A DNA stretch of 64,000 bases from Pseudoalteromonas sp. MM1 (GTDB lineage Bacteria > Pseudomonadota > Gammaproteobacteria > Enterobacterales > Alteromonadaceae). How positions within the stretch are numbered: the stretch's first letter is position 1; each line of letters starts with the position of its first letter. The notes beneath the pieces were generated by a model. The model made no database searches. It saw nothing but the letters and a program-made list of their open reading frames with translations, and was not told the DNA's origin. A program made the position numbers and the translations under genes. The DNA lies in contig NZ_AP027922.1 of assembly GCF_030296835.1 (NCBI RefSeq), positions 1,798,001 to 1,862,000 of the forward strand. The letters are read 5' to 3'. Below, piece after piece: positions 46,432-56,094 of the stretch.

Positions 46432-47046
46432 TCAGGGCCCTAACGTTACCCACTGCTTAATTTCAAGCGCAGTCATAATAAGCTCAACTGAAAACGCCGC
46501 TAAAATCATGCCCATTACGCGCGTTAAAATAGATGCGCCGCCCGTACCAATTAGCTTAATAATTTTACCCGAAAGTAATAGCAGTATTAATGTAACTCCT
46601 AATACACCTAGCGTAACCAACGCAGTGCCTATTTGAGTGGTAATAGGATGTATATGATTATCGGTAAGCAGTATTACAGCCAAAATTGCGCCTGGCGTAG
46701 CTGTGGCTGGTATAGCAAGCGGAAACACGGCAATATCGTGCCCTGGATCTTGTTTTGCTTTATTAGAGTCGCTGCCAAAAATCATTTGCAGGCCAAACAA
46801 AAACAATATAATTCCGCCCCCTAACTGAAACGAAACCAACCTAATACCCATCGCATTAAGTATTAGTTGCCCTATTAAAATAGAGCCCAGTAAAACAGCC
46901 CCGGCATAAAGCACCGTTTTAAATGCAGTTTTACGACGTTGTTGATCAGTTAAATGAGAAGTAAGCGCAGCAAATAGCGCCATGGTGCCTATTGGGTCTA
47001 TGGTGGCCCAAATAACGAGGGCATCTTGAGATAGTTTTTCTAGCAT
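46432..47046 (-). CDS. MarC-family (UPF0056) inner-membrane protein
   Basis: 204 residues, six hydrophobic segments. Family features: IDPIGTMALFAALTSHLTDQ, RLVSFQLGGGIILFLFGLQM and FPLAIPATATPGAILAVILL. AAGGA site before the ATG. The family is named for E. coli MarC/YhgN; transport activity unproven. Confidence 0.9.
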   Translation of the reverse strand: MLEKLSQDALVIWATIDPIGTMALFAALTSHLTDQQRRKTAFKTVLYAGAVLLGSILIGQLILNAMGIRLVSFQLGGGIILFLFGLQMIFGSDSNKAKQDPGHDIAVFPLAIPATATPGAILAVILLTDNHIHPITTQIGTALVTLGVLGVTLILLLLSGKIIKLIGTGGASILTRVMGMILAAFSVELIMTALEIKQWVTLGP

Positions 47047-47185
47047 ATAAAATCCTTGTTAAGCGAACACGTTTTAAAAACTCGGGTAACAAATTCATTT
47101 GCTTACACTTCACTATAAGTCAAATAGACTAAATTTTATATTTTATTTGTTCCTATAATGATGAGTTTTTTTTAACGCATAATCG

Positions 47186-47668
47186 CTATAACTGTTTATG
47201 CCATATAGAATGCTCGCGTAAACTAAACCCCAATTTTAAAAGTAAATTATGCGAACGCGCATTATGGGCACTTACCTCAGCGCTTAAATATTTAAGGCCA
47301 ATATGCTGTTTAAGTGTGTGTATAAAGCCAGTTATTACCTCAAACATAATGCCCTTATCCCAATACATAGGGTCAAGCTCAAAGCCAATAAACGCCCTAC
47401 TTTTACACGCCGATAAATTATAAAGCCCACAGGTCCCCATTAACTCGCCGGTAATATTATGTTCAATTGCAACTCTAATCACTTCACCTTCGTAATAAGC
47501 GGTAATATCATCTTGTATTAACTGCTTAATTTCGCTTTTACTCAATGGTGTTTTGTAATCGTTAAATTCGCTCACTTGCGGGTGATTCAAAATAGTAAAT
47601 AATTGCGGGGCATGTTTGTGGGTAATTAAACGCAAAGTAACACGTTCAAGGTGAGTTGTTTTAAACAT
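47186..47668 (-). CDS. GNAT-family N-acetyltransferase (RimJ/RimL-like)
   Basis: 160 residues. TTHLERVTLRLITHKHAPQL opening, GELMGTCGLYNLSACKSRA and FIGFELDPMYWDKGIMFEVI (motif A for acetyl-CoA), then LSAEVSAHNARSHNLLLKLG (motif B). Resembles RimJ-type ribosomal-protein acetyltransferases, substrate unknown. No clear Shine-Dalgarno sequence. Confidence 0.88.
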   Translation of the reverse strand: MFKTTHLERVTLRLITHKHAPQLFTILNHPQVSEFNDYKTPLSKSEIKQLIQDDITAYYEGEVIRVAIEHNITGELMGTCGLYNLSACKSRAFIGFELDPMYWDKGIMFEVITGFIHTLKQHIGLKYLSAEVSAHNARSHNLLLKLGFSLREHSIWHKQL

Positions 47669-47767
47669 TTTATACAGGAGTTAAAATAGCGCTTTATGGT
47701 TAAGCATTATTAACTTACCATAGCGTATTCACAAGCATTATCTTTATAGCCGATATTGAGAGCAATA

Positions 47768-47968
47768 ATGAGCGACGATTTTAAAGTAATTCAACCCACC
47801 ACCACCGTATACTGCCCTAAACGTGGTGAAGGCTGGACCCTAACCGGCATTACTAATATAAACGAGTTTACCTCAGTCATGTTTGATGGCACACGTTATA
47901 CACTCCCCGCTCGCGAAATAGTAGAAGAGCTACTCCCTAACCAGCTAGCTCGAGAACAAAATAGCTAA
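47768..47968 (+). CDS. small conserved-looking protein, unknown function
   Basis: 66 residues from the ATG at 47768, which has GAGAG upstream; a TTG four codons earlier is less likely. Soluble, no Cys pairs beyond a single YCPKRGEGW motif, mixed charge. Followed 12 bp later by a strong terminator, so it is an independent transcription unit. Family not recognised. Confidence 0.65.
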   Translation: MSDDFKVIQPTTTVYCPKRGEGWTLTGITNINEFTSVMFDGTRYTLPAREIVEELLPNQLAREQNS

Positions 47969-47980
47969 CACTTCATAAAT

Positions 47981-48010
47981 AAAAAAGGCTGCAGTTTTGC
48001 AGCCTTTTTT
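47981..48010. terminator. bidirectional terminator
   Basis: AAAAAAGGCTGCA (47981-47993), 4 nt loop, TGCAGCCTTTTTT (47998-48010): perfect 13 bp arms with T-runs on both strands, between two convergent small genes. Confidence 0.93.
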
Positions 48011-48025
48011 ATAATTAACGTCTAA

Positions 48026-48220
48026 TTAAAATGTATCGTCTTCACTGTATACATTTACTTTTAACTCATCATCGTCTTCAAAAACAACAAACGAAATAGG
48101 CTTACAGCATACTTGGCAGTCTTCTATGTATTGCTCATCAATATCAGCCGCGTCTAATAATACTTCTATGCTTTCACCGCAATACGGGCAACTTATCGAT
48201 TTTTCTGTTAACTGGTTCAT
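48026..48220 (-). CDS. CPXCG-motif cysteine-rich protein
   Basis: 64 residues. CPYCGESIEVLLDAAD and the second pair CQVCCKPISFVV form a likely zinc site; this is the Cys_rich_CPXCG family of small cytosolic proteins. AGGTG precedes the ATG. Function unknown. Confidence 0.88.
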   Translation of the reverse strand: MNQLTEKSISCPYCGESIEVLLDAADIDEQYIEDCQVCCKPISFVVFEDDDELKVNVYSEDDTF

Positions 48221-48455
48221 TTAACACCTGCTACTTTTAGCTTAATGCTTTCACTTTAATAAACACACTCTAATAATACAACACTGTGCTAAGGGGGTAG
48301 CCAATGTAAGTATGGTCTTAATTTAAAACTAATACGTATAGTACTTTTCAGGATATTCACGTTAGCCTACTAAAAACAATGAAATAGGTTTTACAGTTAA
48401 CGGGTCTAGCTATTAAGAATATGTATTTAAACTCATAGTAGAGGTAGATTATTTT

Positions 48456-49055
48456 ATGAAGAAATCACTTACGCTTGCATTAACATCTGCCGCAATTTTG
48501 TTTAGCACCTTTTCACATGCAGCCAAAACCGAAAAAGCAGTGTTAGCCGGTGGTTGTTTTTGGTGCATGGAAAGCGACTTTGAAAAACTCGAAGGCGTGA
48601 AAGATGTAATATCAGGCTTTACAGGCGGTAAAATTAAAAACCCGACCTACAATGGCAACCATCAAGGTCATTACGAGGCTGTACAAATTACTTACGATCC
48701 TGATGTAGTAAGCTACAAAGGCATACTTGATCATTTTTGGGTAAATATTGATCCCTTTGATGCCAAAGGCCAATTTTGTGATAAAGGGCCAAGCTATTTA
48801 AGCGCCATATTTGTAGCTAACGAGCAAGAGCGCAAAATAGCAGAGCAAACCAAACAAGCAGTAATAACTGAATTCCCTAATCAAACAGTGGTAACACCAA
48901 TATTAAGTACCAGCACCTTTTACCCTATTAAAGGTAAAGAGAGCTACCATCAAGATTATTATAAAAATAACCCTATTCGTTACAACACATACCGTTGGCG
49001 TTGCGGCCGCGATAACCGCCTAGAAGAAATTTGGGGCGATAGAGCAACCCACTAA
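48456..49055 (+). CDS. msrA: peptide methionine sulfoxide reductase A, exported
   Basis: 199 residues. Signal peptide (LTLALTSAAILFSTFSHA) places it in the periplasm. The catalytic motif GGCFWCMESDFEKL is intact; resolving Cys in YRWRCGRDN; substrate-pocket residues in GHYEAVQITYDP and SYHQDYYKNNP. Repairs oxidised methionine (S-epimer). Alone on its strand. Confidence 0.95.
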   Translation: MKKSLTLALTSAAILFSTFSHAAKTEKAVLAGGCFWCMESDFEKLEGVKDVISGFTGGKIKNPTYNGNHQGHYEAVQITYDPDVVSYKGILDHFWVNIDPFDAKGQFCDKGPSYLSAIFVANEQERKIAEQTKQAVITEFPNQTVVTPILSTSTFYPIKGKESYHQDYYKNNPIRYNTYRWRCGRDNRLEEIWGDRATH

Positions 49056-49103
49056 CAAGTTAATAATTATAAATTTGATGGGTTAGGTGTTAACTCATCA
49101 AAT

Positions 49104-49418
49104 TTAATCGTTATTTTTAATCTCTTCTTTTAAATTATCATACTCAGAGAGTCTGTGTTGTTTAGGTATAAAAATCATCACTATAACTGCTAGCGCTAAA
49201 AGCAGTATAAATCTCAATACTGAAGAAGGTACAATACTCTCTAAAACATTCACTAAAGTTATCAGTGGAATTACAGCAATAATACCAATTAGTTTATGTC
49301 TTTGGGTAAACTCATGCAGTGCCCCGCATTCAGTACACCTATACTTTGTAGACATACGAGCAACAACAAACCAAGCTAAAGATATATTCTTTTGGCAATT
49401 CAGACATTTTGGCAACAT
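49104..49418 (-). CDS. small zinc-ribbon membrane protein, unknown function
   Basis: 104 residues. N-terminal CLNCQ and CTEC pairs form a likely zinc ribbon, followed by two hydrophobic segments (LIGIIAVIPLITLVNVLESI; LRFILLLALAVIVMIFI) and a charged tail. Last gene of a three-gene cluster (50406 to 49104). The gap to the previous gene is 33 bp. The zinc-ribbon-plus-two-helix layout is common in small stress or cysteine-rich membrane proteins, but no family is certain. Confidence 0.6.
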   Translation of the reverse strand: MLPKCLNCQKNISLAWFVVARMSTKYRCTECGALHEFTQRHKLIGIIAVIPLITLVNVLESIVPSSVLRFILLLALAVIVMIFIPKQHRLSEYDNLKEEIKNND

Positions 49419-49451
49419 GTGATTTCCATACTTTTACTACCTAGCTTAATT

Positions 49452-49799
49452 TTATCGCACCAAAATATAGGTTCCTATTGGCGTGACTAAGTGAAGGTTA
49501 TTATTATCAACGAAAATAATCTCCCATTTAATAGTTTGAGAACCTGATGTTACAAATAAATTGTTCTCCTCTCTATAGTAGGGATAGTTTCTATTGCCAA
49601 AGGTCTTCATTACCTCGAGTATCGAATTTTCATCAATTTCAAGGTAGTTACCAGATGAAATTATTATAGATTTATCATCTGATTCAATAATCTCTACTAA
49701 TTTCCATTTATACTCTATTGAGATATCTTTAGCGCTCAAAGGCGAGGATATAACAAGACTGAGAAAAATATATTTAATTAATAATATTTTCTTAAACAT
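49452..49799 (-). CDS. small exported protein, unknown function
   Basis: 115 residues. Signal peptide (YIFLSLVISSPLSA) and a mature part of beta-rich look (YKWKLVEIIESDDKSIIISS, TIKWEIIFVDNNNLHLVTP) suggesting a small lipocalin-like or barrel fold; not assigned to a family. The ATG comes one base after the stop of the upstream gene, so the two are translationally coupled. Confidence 0.6.
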   Translation of the reverse strand: MFKKILLIKYIFLSLVISSPLSAKDISIEYKWKLVEIIESDDKSIIISSGNYLEIDENSILEVMKTFGNRNYPYYREENNLFVTSGSQTIKWEIIFVDNNNLHLVTPIGTYILVR

Positions 49800-49800
49800 A

Positions 49801-50406
49801 CTAACTATAGACTGAAGTTGTTATTTTAGGAGGGGAGCTTGCTAATAATCGACCTAGGCCATCAGGCAACTGATTAAGCTCGTATTTCTGAATGTTTTTA
49901 TTTAATTTGACTTGTTGTCCTAGGTGGTTTTTAGAAACTCCAGTAATGGTTTGAGTTAAAGTCCTTCCAGAAAAAGGATGGGGTGACCATGAAAAATCAT
50001 ACTCAAATATAACCTCATAGCTCCAATCCCTTTCCATTTTAGGGTATTCAATTGAAGCCTGCGTTTCACCTAAAACAATGCCTGATAATACTGAAACTGA
50101 AAATGAAGCCGTAGCCGTAGCTATAAACCCTGTTGCTAAGCCTAATAAAGCAGAAGCAATATATCCTCCGTGTCGAATGGTTTTTTCCCATTCAGAATTC
50201 CATTTATTAGCTGATAAATCAGTAGGAAATAAAAGCGTGTGTGAGGATTTACTTTTGATTCTTTCCTTGACCATACAATTTGGAGCTTTCCCTCTCCCCA
50301 TCCAATTACCTCCATCAGTCCAATTCAGTCTATTTGAGCACTTAATCTCTAGCTCTTTTCTCTCTTTAAGTGACAAATTTTCTGTTCTCATTATTATCGA
50401 AGACAT
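49801..50406 (-). CDS. protein of unknown function with Gly/Ala-rich hydrophobic segment
   Basis: 201 residues; GGGAG precedes the ATG at 50406. A soluble N-terminal half with Cys and Trp (NWTDGGNWMGRGKAPNC), a Gly/Ala/Ser-rich hydrophobic stretch at about 85-112 (ASALLGLATGFIATATA), then a polar tail with repeated aromatics. No signal peptide. The hydrophobic stretch resembles glycine-zipper membrane segments of some toxins and lipoproteins, which is only a resemblance. First of the three-gene cluster; no relatives recalled. Confidence 0.55.
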   Translation of the reverse strand: MSSIIMRTENLSLKERKELEIKCSNRLNWTDGGNWMGRGKAPNCMVKERIKSKSSHTLLFPTDLSANKWNSEWEKTIRHGGYIASALLGLATGFIATATASFSVSVLSGIVLGETQASIEYPKMERDWSYEVIFEYDFSWSPHPFSGRTLTQTITGVSKNHLGQQVKLNKNIQKYELNQLPDGLGRLLASSPPKITTSVYS

Positions 50407-50704
50407 GTAAGCTCCCTTTACTTTGCTTAATAAATATATAGGTACATTAGAAATTTTCTCCTTTTATGTCAAGCCTAGTATTTCTTTTTTACTAAGTAAG
50501 CTGACGTTTTTGTCTAAAAAGGCTCAAGCGATAGAGCAATTCACTAATTAAGCCAAATAAGAGCATTTATAAAATAGCCTTACCTAATTATAAATATTAT
50601 TTTGATACTGTTTCCTAAAACAGCTTATTTATCTAAATTAATAAATATAATAAATTGCACTCCTAGATTGATACAAACTAATTCAACAACTGGAGTTACA
50701 CAAT

Positions 50705-51619
50705 ATGTCTACCAATCAATTACAACTAGCACGTGCTCTAGATTTACCATCGCGAACAGCTATGTTAAACCGTGAGCGCTCGGTACAGCAGTTTTGGTAC
50801 AACAACGACGACCTAATTACAGACGCGTGGAAAGAATGGGAAGAAACCGAAGTAGATACAACCACCTTTACCCTTGACGATTCATTACTAGATAAAAACT
50901 TACGTGAAGCCGTTAATGCTGCATGGCAAGATCCTTCAAAAGAGCATTTAGTAAAAGCACTTTTAGAAGAAGTAGCGACTGATGTGTATCAGTTTCAGTT
51001 TTTTGATCCTGAGCGTTTAGCAGTTCTACGTGGTTACCTAGAAAAAGTATGGAATGCTAACATTCCTATGCGTCCACCGTATGGTATTGTATTAAATCGC
51101 CGTGGTGCCATGCTCGACAAACGTTCAGAGGGTTATTTAGCTGCGCCAAGTTTTCAGGCATTTTATAACCAAGTATTAAATACATACATGCGCCCTATTT
51201 CACGTTTATTGTTTCCTGAAATAATTGGCTACGATACACAAACATTTGGCTTTTCTATTTATTACGATCCAAGTACCGATGCGTCTATTCGTCCGCATAC
51301 CGATGCATCGTCGGTAACATTAAATATTAATTTAAACTTACCTGGGGAAGAATTTAGCGGATCAGAGCTTGATTTTTACGACCAAGTAAATGCTAAAGTT
51401 GTGCAGTTAAGTTTTAAACCAGGCACCGCCATGATCCACAAAGGCAGTGTGCCACACGCTGCAAAACCTATTACCAGTGGCGACAGAACAAACTTAGTGT
51501 TATGGCTTTTTGGCGATAATGGCCGTATACCTGCACCGGGATCAAAACGTACAGATATTGATGCAAAAGATCGTTGGACTACGCCAAAAACCACGCCAGA
51601 TGGCTATGCACCTTTTTAA
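50705..51619 (+). CDS. 2-oxoglutarate/Fe(II)-dependent oxygenase
   Basis: 304 residues. The facial triad is HTD (His198, Asp200) in SIRPHTDASSVTLNINLNLP and His251 in GSVPHAAKPI, with 2OG-binding Arg261 in SGDRTNLVLWL. The N-terminal part is helical and unlike the common prolyl-hydroxylase types. No signal peptide, so cytosolic. The substrate is unknown; gene neighbours give no clue. Confidence 0.82.
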   Translation: MSTNQLQLARALDLPSRTAMLNRERSVQQFWYNNDDLITDAWKEWEETEVDTTTFTLDDSLLDKNLREAVNAAWQDPSKEHLVKALLEEVATDVYQFQFFDPERLAVLRGYLEKVWNANIPMRPPYGIVLNRRGAMLDKRSEGYLAAPSFQAFYNQVLNTYMRPISRLLFPEIIGYDTQTFGFSIYYDPSTDASIRPHTDASSVTLNINLNLPGEEFSGSELDFYDQVNAKVVQLSFKPGTAMIHKGSVPHAAKPITSGDRTNLVLWLFGDNGRIPAPGSKRTDIDAKDRWTTPKTTPDGYAPF

Positions 51620-51756
51620 ACGGTGCCAAGTTTAACCTTTTGCTCCTATTACTTGCCCATTAAAGGTATTTAATAATACTTTAATGGGCTATTTACTTGT
51701 TGCATAACCACTTAGTTACTATATTTTTATTATGCCAAGTTAATTAAAACAGCCTA

Positions 51757-52506
51757 ATGAAGTTAAAATTTTTTATAATTATCGCATTACTTGTATCCCC
51801 TTTTCTTAGCGCAGCTCCTGCTAAAAAAAATTTGGTTGTGGGGTTTGGCGAGTCACTACCTCCCTTTGTAATGTCACATACCCAAAGCGGTATAACTCTC
51901 GATATAATTAAAGCTGCATTAATGCCTTTAGGATATGAAATCGAGCCGCGTTTTTACCCCTACGCACGCCGTGCTAATGGTTATGCAAGAGGTCGAATCG
52001 ATATACTTTCCGACATAAATTTAAACACCGCTAACGGAAATCTACTCAAGGGTTATATTTCTGATGAAGCCTATGTATACGAAAACATAGCTGTAGCATT
52101 AACTAATAAACACTTTAACTTTACTAAAATTGAAGATTTAACAGATTACAGCTTAATTTCGTGGCCCAGCGCCGCCATACACTTAGGCGAAGAATATGCA
52201 AAAATGGCAAAAGCCAATACGCAATATTACGAAGTTCACGACCAATCTCTCCAAGTGAAAATGCTTTTTTCTAATAAAGCTGATGTCATTCAAATGGATA
52301 AACAAAGTTTTGACTACTATCGCTCTACCCTCAAAGATATTGATACCACTCAACCTGTAGATCGCTTTGCACTGTTTGGCAAAAGCCCTAATGGTTATCT
52401 ATTTAAATCAAAAAGACTACGTGATGACTTTAATATTCAGCTACAAAAATTAAAAAAATCAGGCGAATACCACAAAATTTTTGAAAAATACAAACACGCA
52501 AAATAA
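51757..52506 (+). CDS. periplasmic substrate-binding protein (SBP family 3-like)
   Basis: 249 residues. Signal peptide ending SPFLSA, then NLVVGFGESLPPFVMSHTQSGITLDIIKA, the ligand-site opening of family 3 solute-binding proteins. No permease or ATPase is next to it, so it may act with a distant transporter or as a sensor. About 250 residues is normal for the stand-alone version. Confidence 0.8.
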   Translation: MKLKFFIIIALLVSPFLSAAPAKKNLVVGFGESLPPFVMSHTQSGITLDIIKAALMPLGYEIEPRFYPYARRANGYARGRIDILSDINLNTANGNLLKGYISDEAYVYENIAVALTNKHFNFTKIEDLTDYSLISWPSAAIHLGEEYAKMAKANTQYYEVHDQSLQVKMLFSNKADVIQMDKQSFDYYRSTLKDIDTTQPVDRFALFGKSPNGYLFKSKRLRDDFNIQLQKLKKSGEYHKIFEKYKHAK

Positions 52507-52522
52507 TAGCAATCAGCATTAA

Positions 52523-52546
52523 TACTTAAATATGCGGGTTGGTAAA
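52523..52546. repeat. solitary end of the MITE-like repeat
   Basis: ACTTAAATATGCGGGTTGGTA closely matches the right end of the element at 4376-4398 (ACTTAATTATGCGGATTGGTA), two mismatches. No second arm is seen nearby, so this is a remnant or a chance similarity. Confidence 0.35.
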
Positions 52547-52548
52547 AA

Positions 52549-52577
52549 AAAGGCCGCTAAAAATCAGCGACCTTTTT
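52549..52577. terminator. terminator between SBP and TonB receptor
   Basis: AAAGGCCGCT (52549-52558), 7 nt loop, AGCGACCTTT (52566-52575) with one C-A mismatch, T-run on the plus side and A-run on the left. Serves two convergent genes. Confidence 0.7.
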
Positions 52578-52626
52578 ACATTTTACAGCGCATAAGTTAA
52601 ACGCTGCACTTTTAGCTTAAAAACGA

Positions 52627-54738
52627 TTAAAACTTATATGATGCAGAAAACTTAACGTTTCTTGGTGTACCAGGTTGTACCCACGCATCTGCAAACGAAT
52701 TTGTGTAATACGTTTCATCAAACAGGTTGTTTACCTCAGCGGTAATGCCAATCGCGTCTGTTACATCATAATTTACAAAAGCACGCGCGGTTGTGTAGCT
52801 TGGTAACTCAAAGTCGGTACCAAAAAAACCATTGCGGTTATCAACATATAACAACCCACCACCAAATTTTATAGCATTACCATAAAGCTCAGCCGTCTTA
52901 ACCAGCTGTAAGCTAAGTTGGTGCTCTGGTACATTTAACAGTGGCTCGCCTGCGTTAACTGTGTAGCCAAAGTTTGCATCAAAAAATGAGTTTTCTATTT
53001 GGGCATCAACATACGCATACGACGCCCAAATTTCTAAACTATCGGTAAGCTCACCCGTTAGGTCTATTTCTATCCCTTTACTTTGTGCTTCACCAATGGC
53101 TGCGTAAGTAAACGCTGTTGGGTCATCTACAACTAGCATGTTGTCTTGCTCTACTTTAAACACGGCAACAGTACCAAATAAGGCGCCATCGTTTAGGGTA
53201 AATTTAACCCCAAGCTCAGCAGAGGTAGATTGGTTTGGCTCAAAACCATCGCCATTGGCATCAGCACCCGAAAGCGGACGGAAGTTTTCACCGTAAGCAC
53301 CATAAACCGATACATAATCGCTTGCTTCATAAACCACACCAAACTGCGGGCTCACGCGCGACTCAGTTTGTTTAGTGTTGGTATTAGCTAAGCGGTTATT
53401 TAAGCGTTGCTCGTAATCATCAAAACGTGCACCAATACGAATATCTAGTTTATCGGTTAAGCTTATTTGATCTTGAATGAATATGCCTAACGATTCTTGA
53501 ATCTCTACGCGGTCGGTATTTGATGTTGGCGTTGGTAATTCATACGCACCGTAAACAGGGTTAAATACATTAATGTATTGATCGCCACGTACACGTAAAA
53601 TTACTTGGTCGTTTTCAAATTTATCTGCGTCTATACCCATAATTAAACGGTGCTCAAAACCGCCAAGCTCAATACTACCGCTTAGCTCTGCACGCAATAC
53701 GTGGTATTTAGCATCAAAGTCGCGGTAGCGTCTAAAGCGATTTACTTCGCCATCTACTACGCCACCAAAACCGGTTTCGGTTGCAAAGCCTTCCATAGAC
53801 GTATCGCGGTAGTTTGCACCAAATAAAATACTCCAGTTATCATCAAAGTCATGAATATACTCTAACTGATGCCCTAGTACATCGGCTTCAATGGGGCCAT
53901 CGCCCGGTTCACCTAAAAAGCGACTTTCTGGAATAAGGCCAAGCTCGCCATCAATAGCTAATACACCTCTATCAAACGGTACTTCTTAGTCGCTGTATTC
54001 AAGTTCGTATATAAGCTGGCTGTTGTCGTTAATATTCCATACTATTGACGGGCTAAAGCCTTGCTTAGTAGTTTCTATGGTATCTCTAAAGCTTTCGGCA
54101 TCTTCGTAAAAACCAACCAGTCTTATTGCAACGTCGTCGTTAAGCGGTGTGGTGTAATCAACATCAGCGCGGTAAGTGTCAAAACTACCTACAGAGAGTT
54201 TAATTTCGCCTTGCGTATCAAACGTTGGGCGTTTTGTTACTAAGTTTACAGTACCACCTGGTTCGCCACGGCCAAATAAAGCCGCGCGCGGGCCTTTTAA
54301 AACCTCTACCGACTCAATACCCGACAAATCACGCGAGCCACCAAAACCACGCCCTGCATTAAAGCCATTTACTAAGTAGTTACTTGGTAAGTTTTCGTCG
54401 CCTACAAAACCACGTAATGCAAAACTATTCCAAAGCCCACCAAAGTTGTTTTGGCGCGCAACAGAGGCAGATAAATCAAGTGCTTGGTCAAGGCTTACTG
54501 CACCTGCGTTTTCAAGGGCTTCTAAGTCAATTTTAAGCTCTGATTGTGGTGTTTCTAAAGGGCTAAAGTTACCTTGGTAAGCTTGGCGAGATGCAACAAC
54601 GGTTACTTTTTCAATTGCGTCATCCTTTACGCTTGTACTTTGCTGGTTTTGCTCAGCAGCCATTACGTGGCTGCTAAATAAGCTTACTAGGCAAGTACTT
54701 AAATAGGTGAGCTTAAGCCCTTTTGGATTGGTTTTCAT
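52627..54738 (-). pseudogene. TonB-dependent siderophore-type receptor with one in-frame TAA
   Basis: Frame 54738-52627 codes about 700 residues: leader to VMAAEQ, a plug domain (DLSGIESVEVLKGPRAALFGRGEPGGTV motif, with SLDQALDLSASVARQNNFGG), then the beta-barrel ending NVKFSASYKF. A TAA at 53986-53988 follows ELEYSD; the next codons continue EVPFDRGV in the same frame, where a Gln (CAA) would be expected, so a single C-to-T change explains it. No other damage. Last gene of an ABC-2 exporter operon (84 bp gap). Confidence 0.85.
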
Positions 54739-54822
54739 TGTGAACCTTGTGAGTAATGTAAGTATTTTATAGTTATATAGTCATTTATATAGCGCTAAAC
54801 AGATACGTTTAGCGCTGTATTT

Positions 54823-56094
54823 TTAGTTGCTGCTTTGAGTGGTGCTTTCAAAGCGTGGCATGTTTTCAAGGGCTGCTTTAGTGGGGTCGCCTTTGTAAAA
54901 TAGCCACGGGTAATAAAACTCGCGTAATTGCTTATGATAATCTCTAATTTGCTGCTCATACTGGTAAGCGGCAATCGAATCGGTATTAGCTGCTCGCGTA
55001 AGGTTGCGCTGCAATAAAAGCGGTGGCGAAATCCAAGATACAAAACCCGCTAACTCGTATTTTTTAGCGGCTGCATCGCGGTAGGCCTTTGAAAGCTCTG
55101 CTGCTTTTAAATCGCCCATTTGTTGAAATGCGTAATACCACTTCCACTCAAACTCACTACTCATATCTATGTAAGGCGCAAACTCAGGAAACTCTTTAAC
55201 AAAAGGCTGCATAGTGGCTGATTTAGGTAAATCCCATGCATCATTTACGGCTTCACGTTGGGTAAGCATAATGTCGCCCCCTTTAGGCGAATGCACAGAT
55301 TTATTGATAGCAAGGTCGCCTAAAATAGGAATAATAAAAGCAAACAACACCCATAAACCAATTAAGCCAGAGGCAACACGCGGCGCGCTGGTTGCATTTT
55401 TACCCCACCACACACTAAGTGCAGTCCAAAATCCTAAATAGGCAATACACAGCAGCGATACATACGCCACTTCAAACCCGCTTGCACCTGCTATAACTGC
55501 ACCTACAAAAAATGGCAGCATTAAACACACAATTACCGCTACAAACCTCACGGTGATACGTGCGCCCCATAACGCAAAGTACGATTTAGCCGTAGTAACG
55601 AGTAAATCGTGTCTGCCGCTGGTACGCTCATTTGCAAATAAATCATGAAACAGCAATATAATAACTAATGGCGCTAGCGCACTAATTACAAACACAAAAT
55701 CTATTTTACCTGCTTGGGCCAGCTCGGCATTTTGTGCATCGCTTTCATAAATTTGCCCCTCAAGTGCTAATAAATTAATGCGGTGTTTCCACGGGAATAT
55801 ATCGCGCTCACCTAAGGCTGCAAATGCCAGGTTAGATGGCTGCGAGTACGTTAAATGAAAGCTGTAATACGCTAACATGCCTGCATCACTTTGCTTTTGC
55901 TGTACTTTAGCGCGGTCGCTTTGATCTGCTACTTTTAAGCGCTCTATTGTTTGTTGCTGTGCGCTTACTTCGCTTAGCCCGCTGTAAATAGCAAAACCTG
56001 ATAAAATAAAGCTACACAGTAGTAATACCACTAGGTATTTTTGGCGCAATAAAAAGCCCCATTCACGCGTAAGTTGTGTAATTAAATAACTCAT
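54823..56094 (-). CDS. ABC-2 type permease (DUF3526)
   Basis: 423 residues. About six hydrophobic segments; GINP-like ERTSGRHDLLVTTAKSYFALW motif and YAFQQMGDLKAAELSKAYRD tail. Start overlaps the upstream permease stop by 4 nt (ATGA). DUF3526 permeases occur next to TonB receptors in several marine genera. Partner of the ATPase at 57539-58360. Confidence 0.82.
   Translation of the reverse strand: MSYLITQLTREWGFLLRQKYLVVLLLCSFILSGFAIYSGLSEVSAQQQTIERLKVADQSDRAKVQQKQSDAGMLAYYSFHLTYSQPSNLAFAALGERDIFPWKHRINLLALEGQIYESDAQNAELAQAGKIDFVFVISALAPLVIILLFHDLFANERTSGRHDLLVTTAKSYFALWGARITVRFVAVIVCLMLPFFVGAVIAGASGFEVAYVSLLCIAYLGFWTALSVWWGKNATSAPRVASGLIGLWVLFAFIIPILGDLAINKSVHSPKGGDIMLTQREAVNDAWDLPKSATMQPFVKEFPEFAPYIDMSSEFEWKWYYAFQQMGDLKAAELSKAYRDAAAKKYELAGFVSWISPPLLLQRNLTRAANTDSIAAYQYEQQIRDYHKQLREFYYPWLFYKGDPTKAALENMPRFESTTQSSN

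Noticed and set aside
47981..48010. Palindrome as a transposon end or operator
   Set aside because: Perfect bidirectional rho-independent terminator between convergent genes explains it.
49801..50406. Bacteriocin or polymorphic toxin
   Set aside because: Only the Gly/Ala-rich hydrophobic stretch suggests it; no toxin domain, leader or recognised immunity gene.
54795..55043. Minus-strand open frame of 82 codons at the end of the DUF3526 permease gene
   Set aside because: Lies in another frame of the permease gene and has no start signal.
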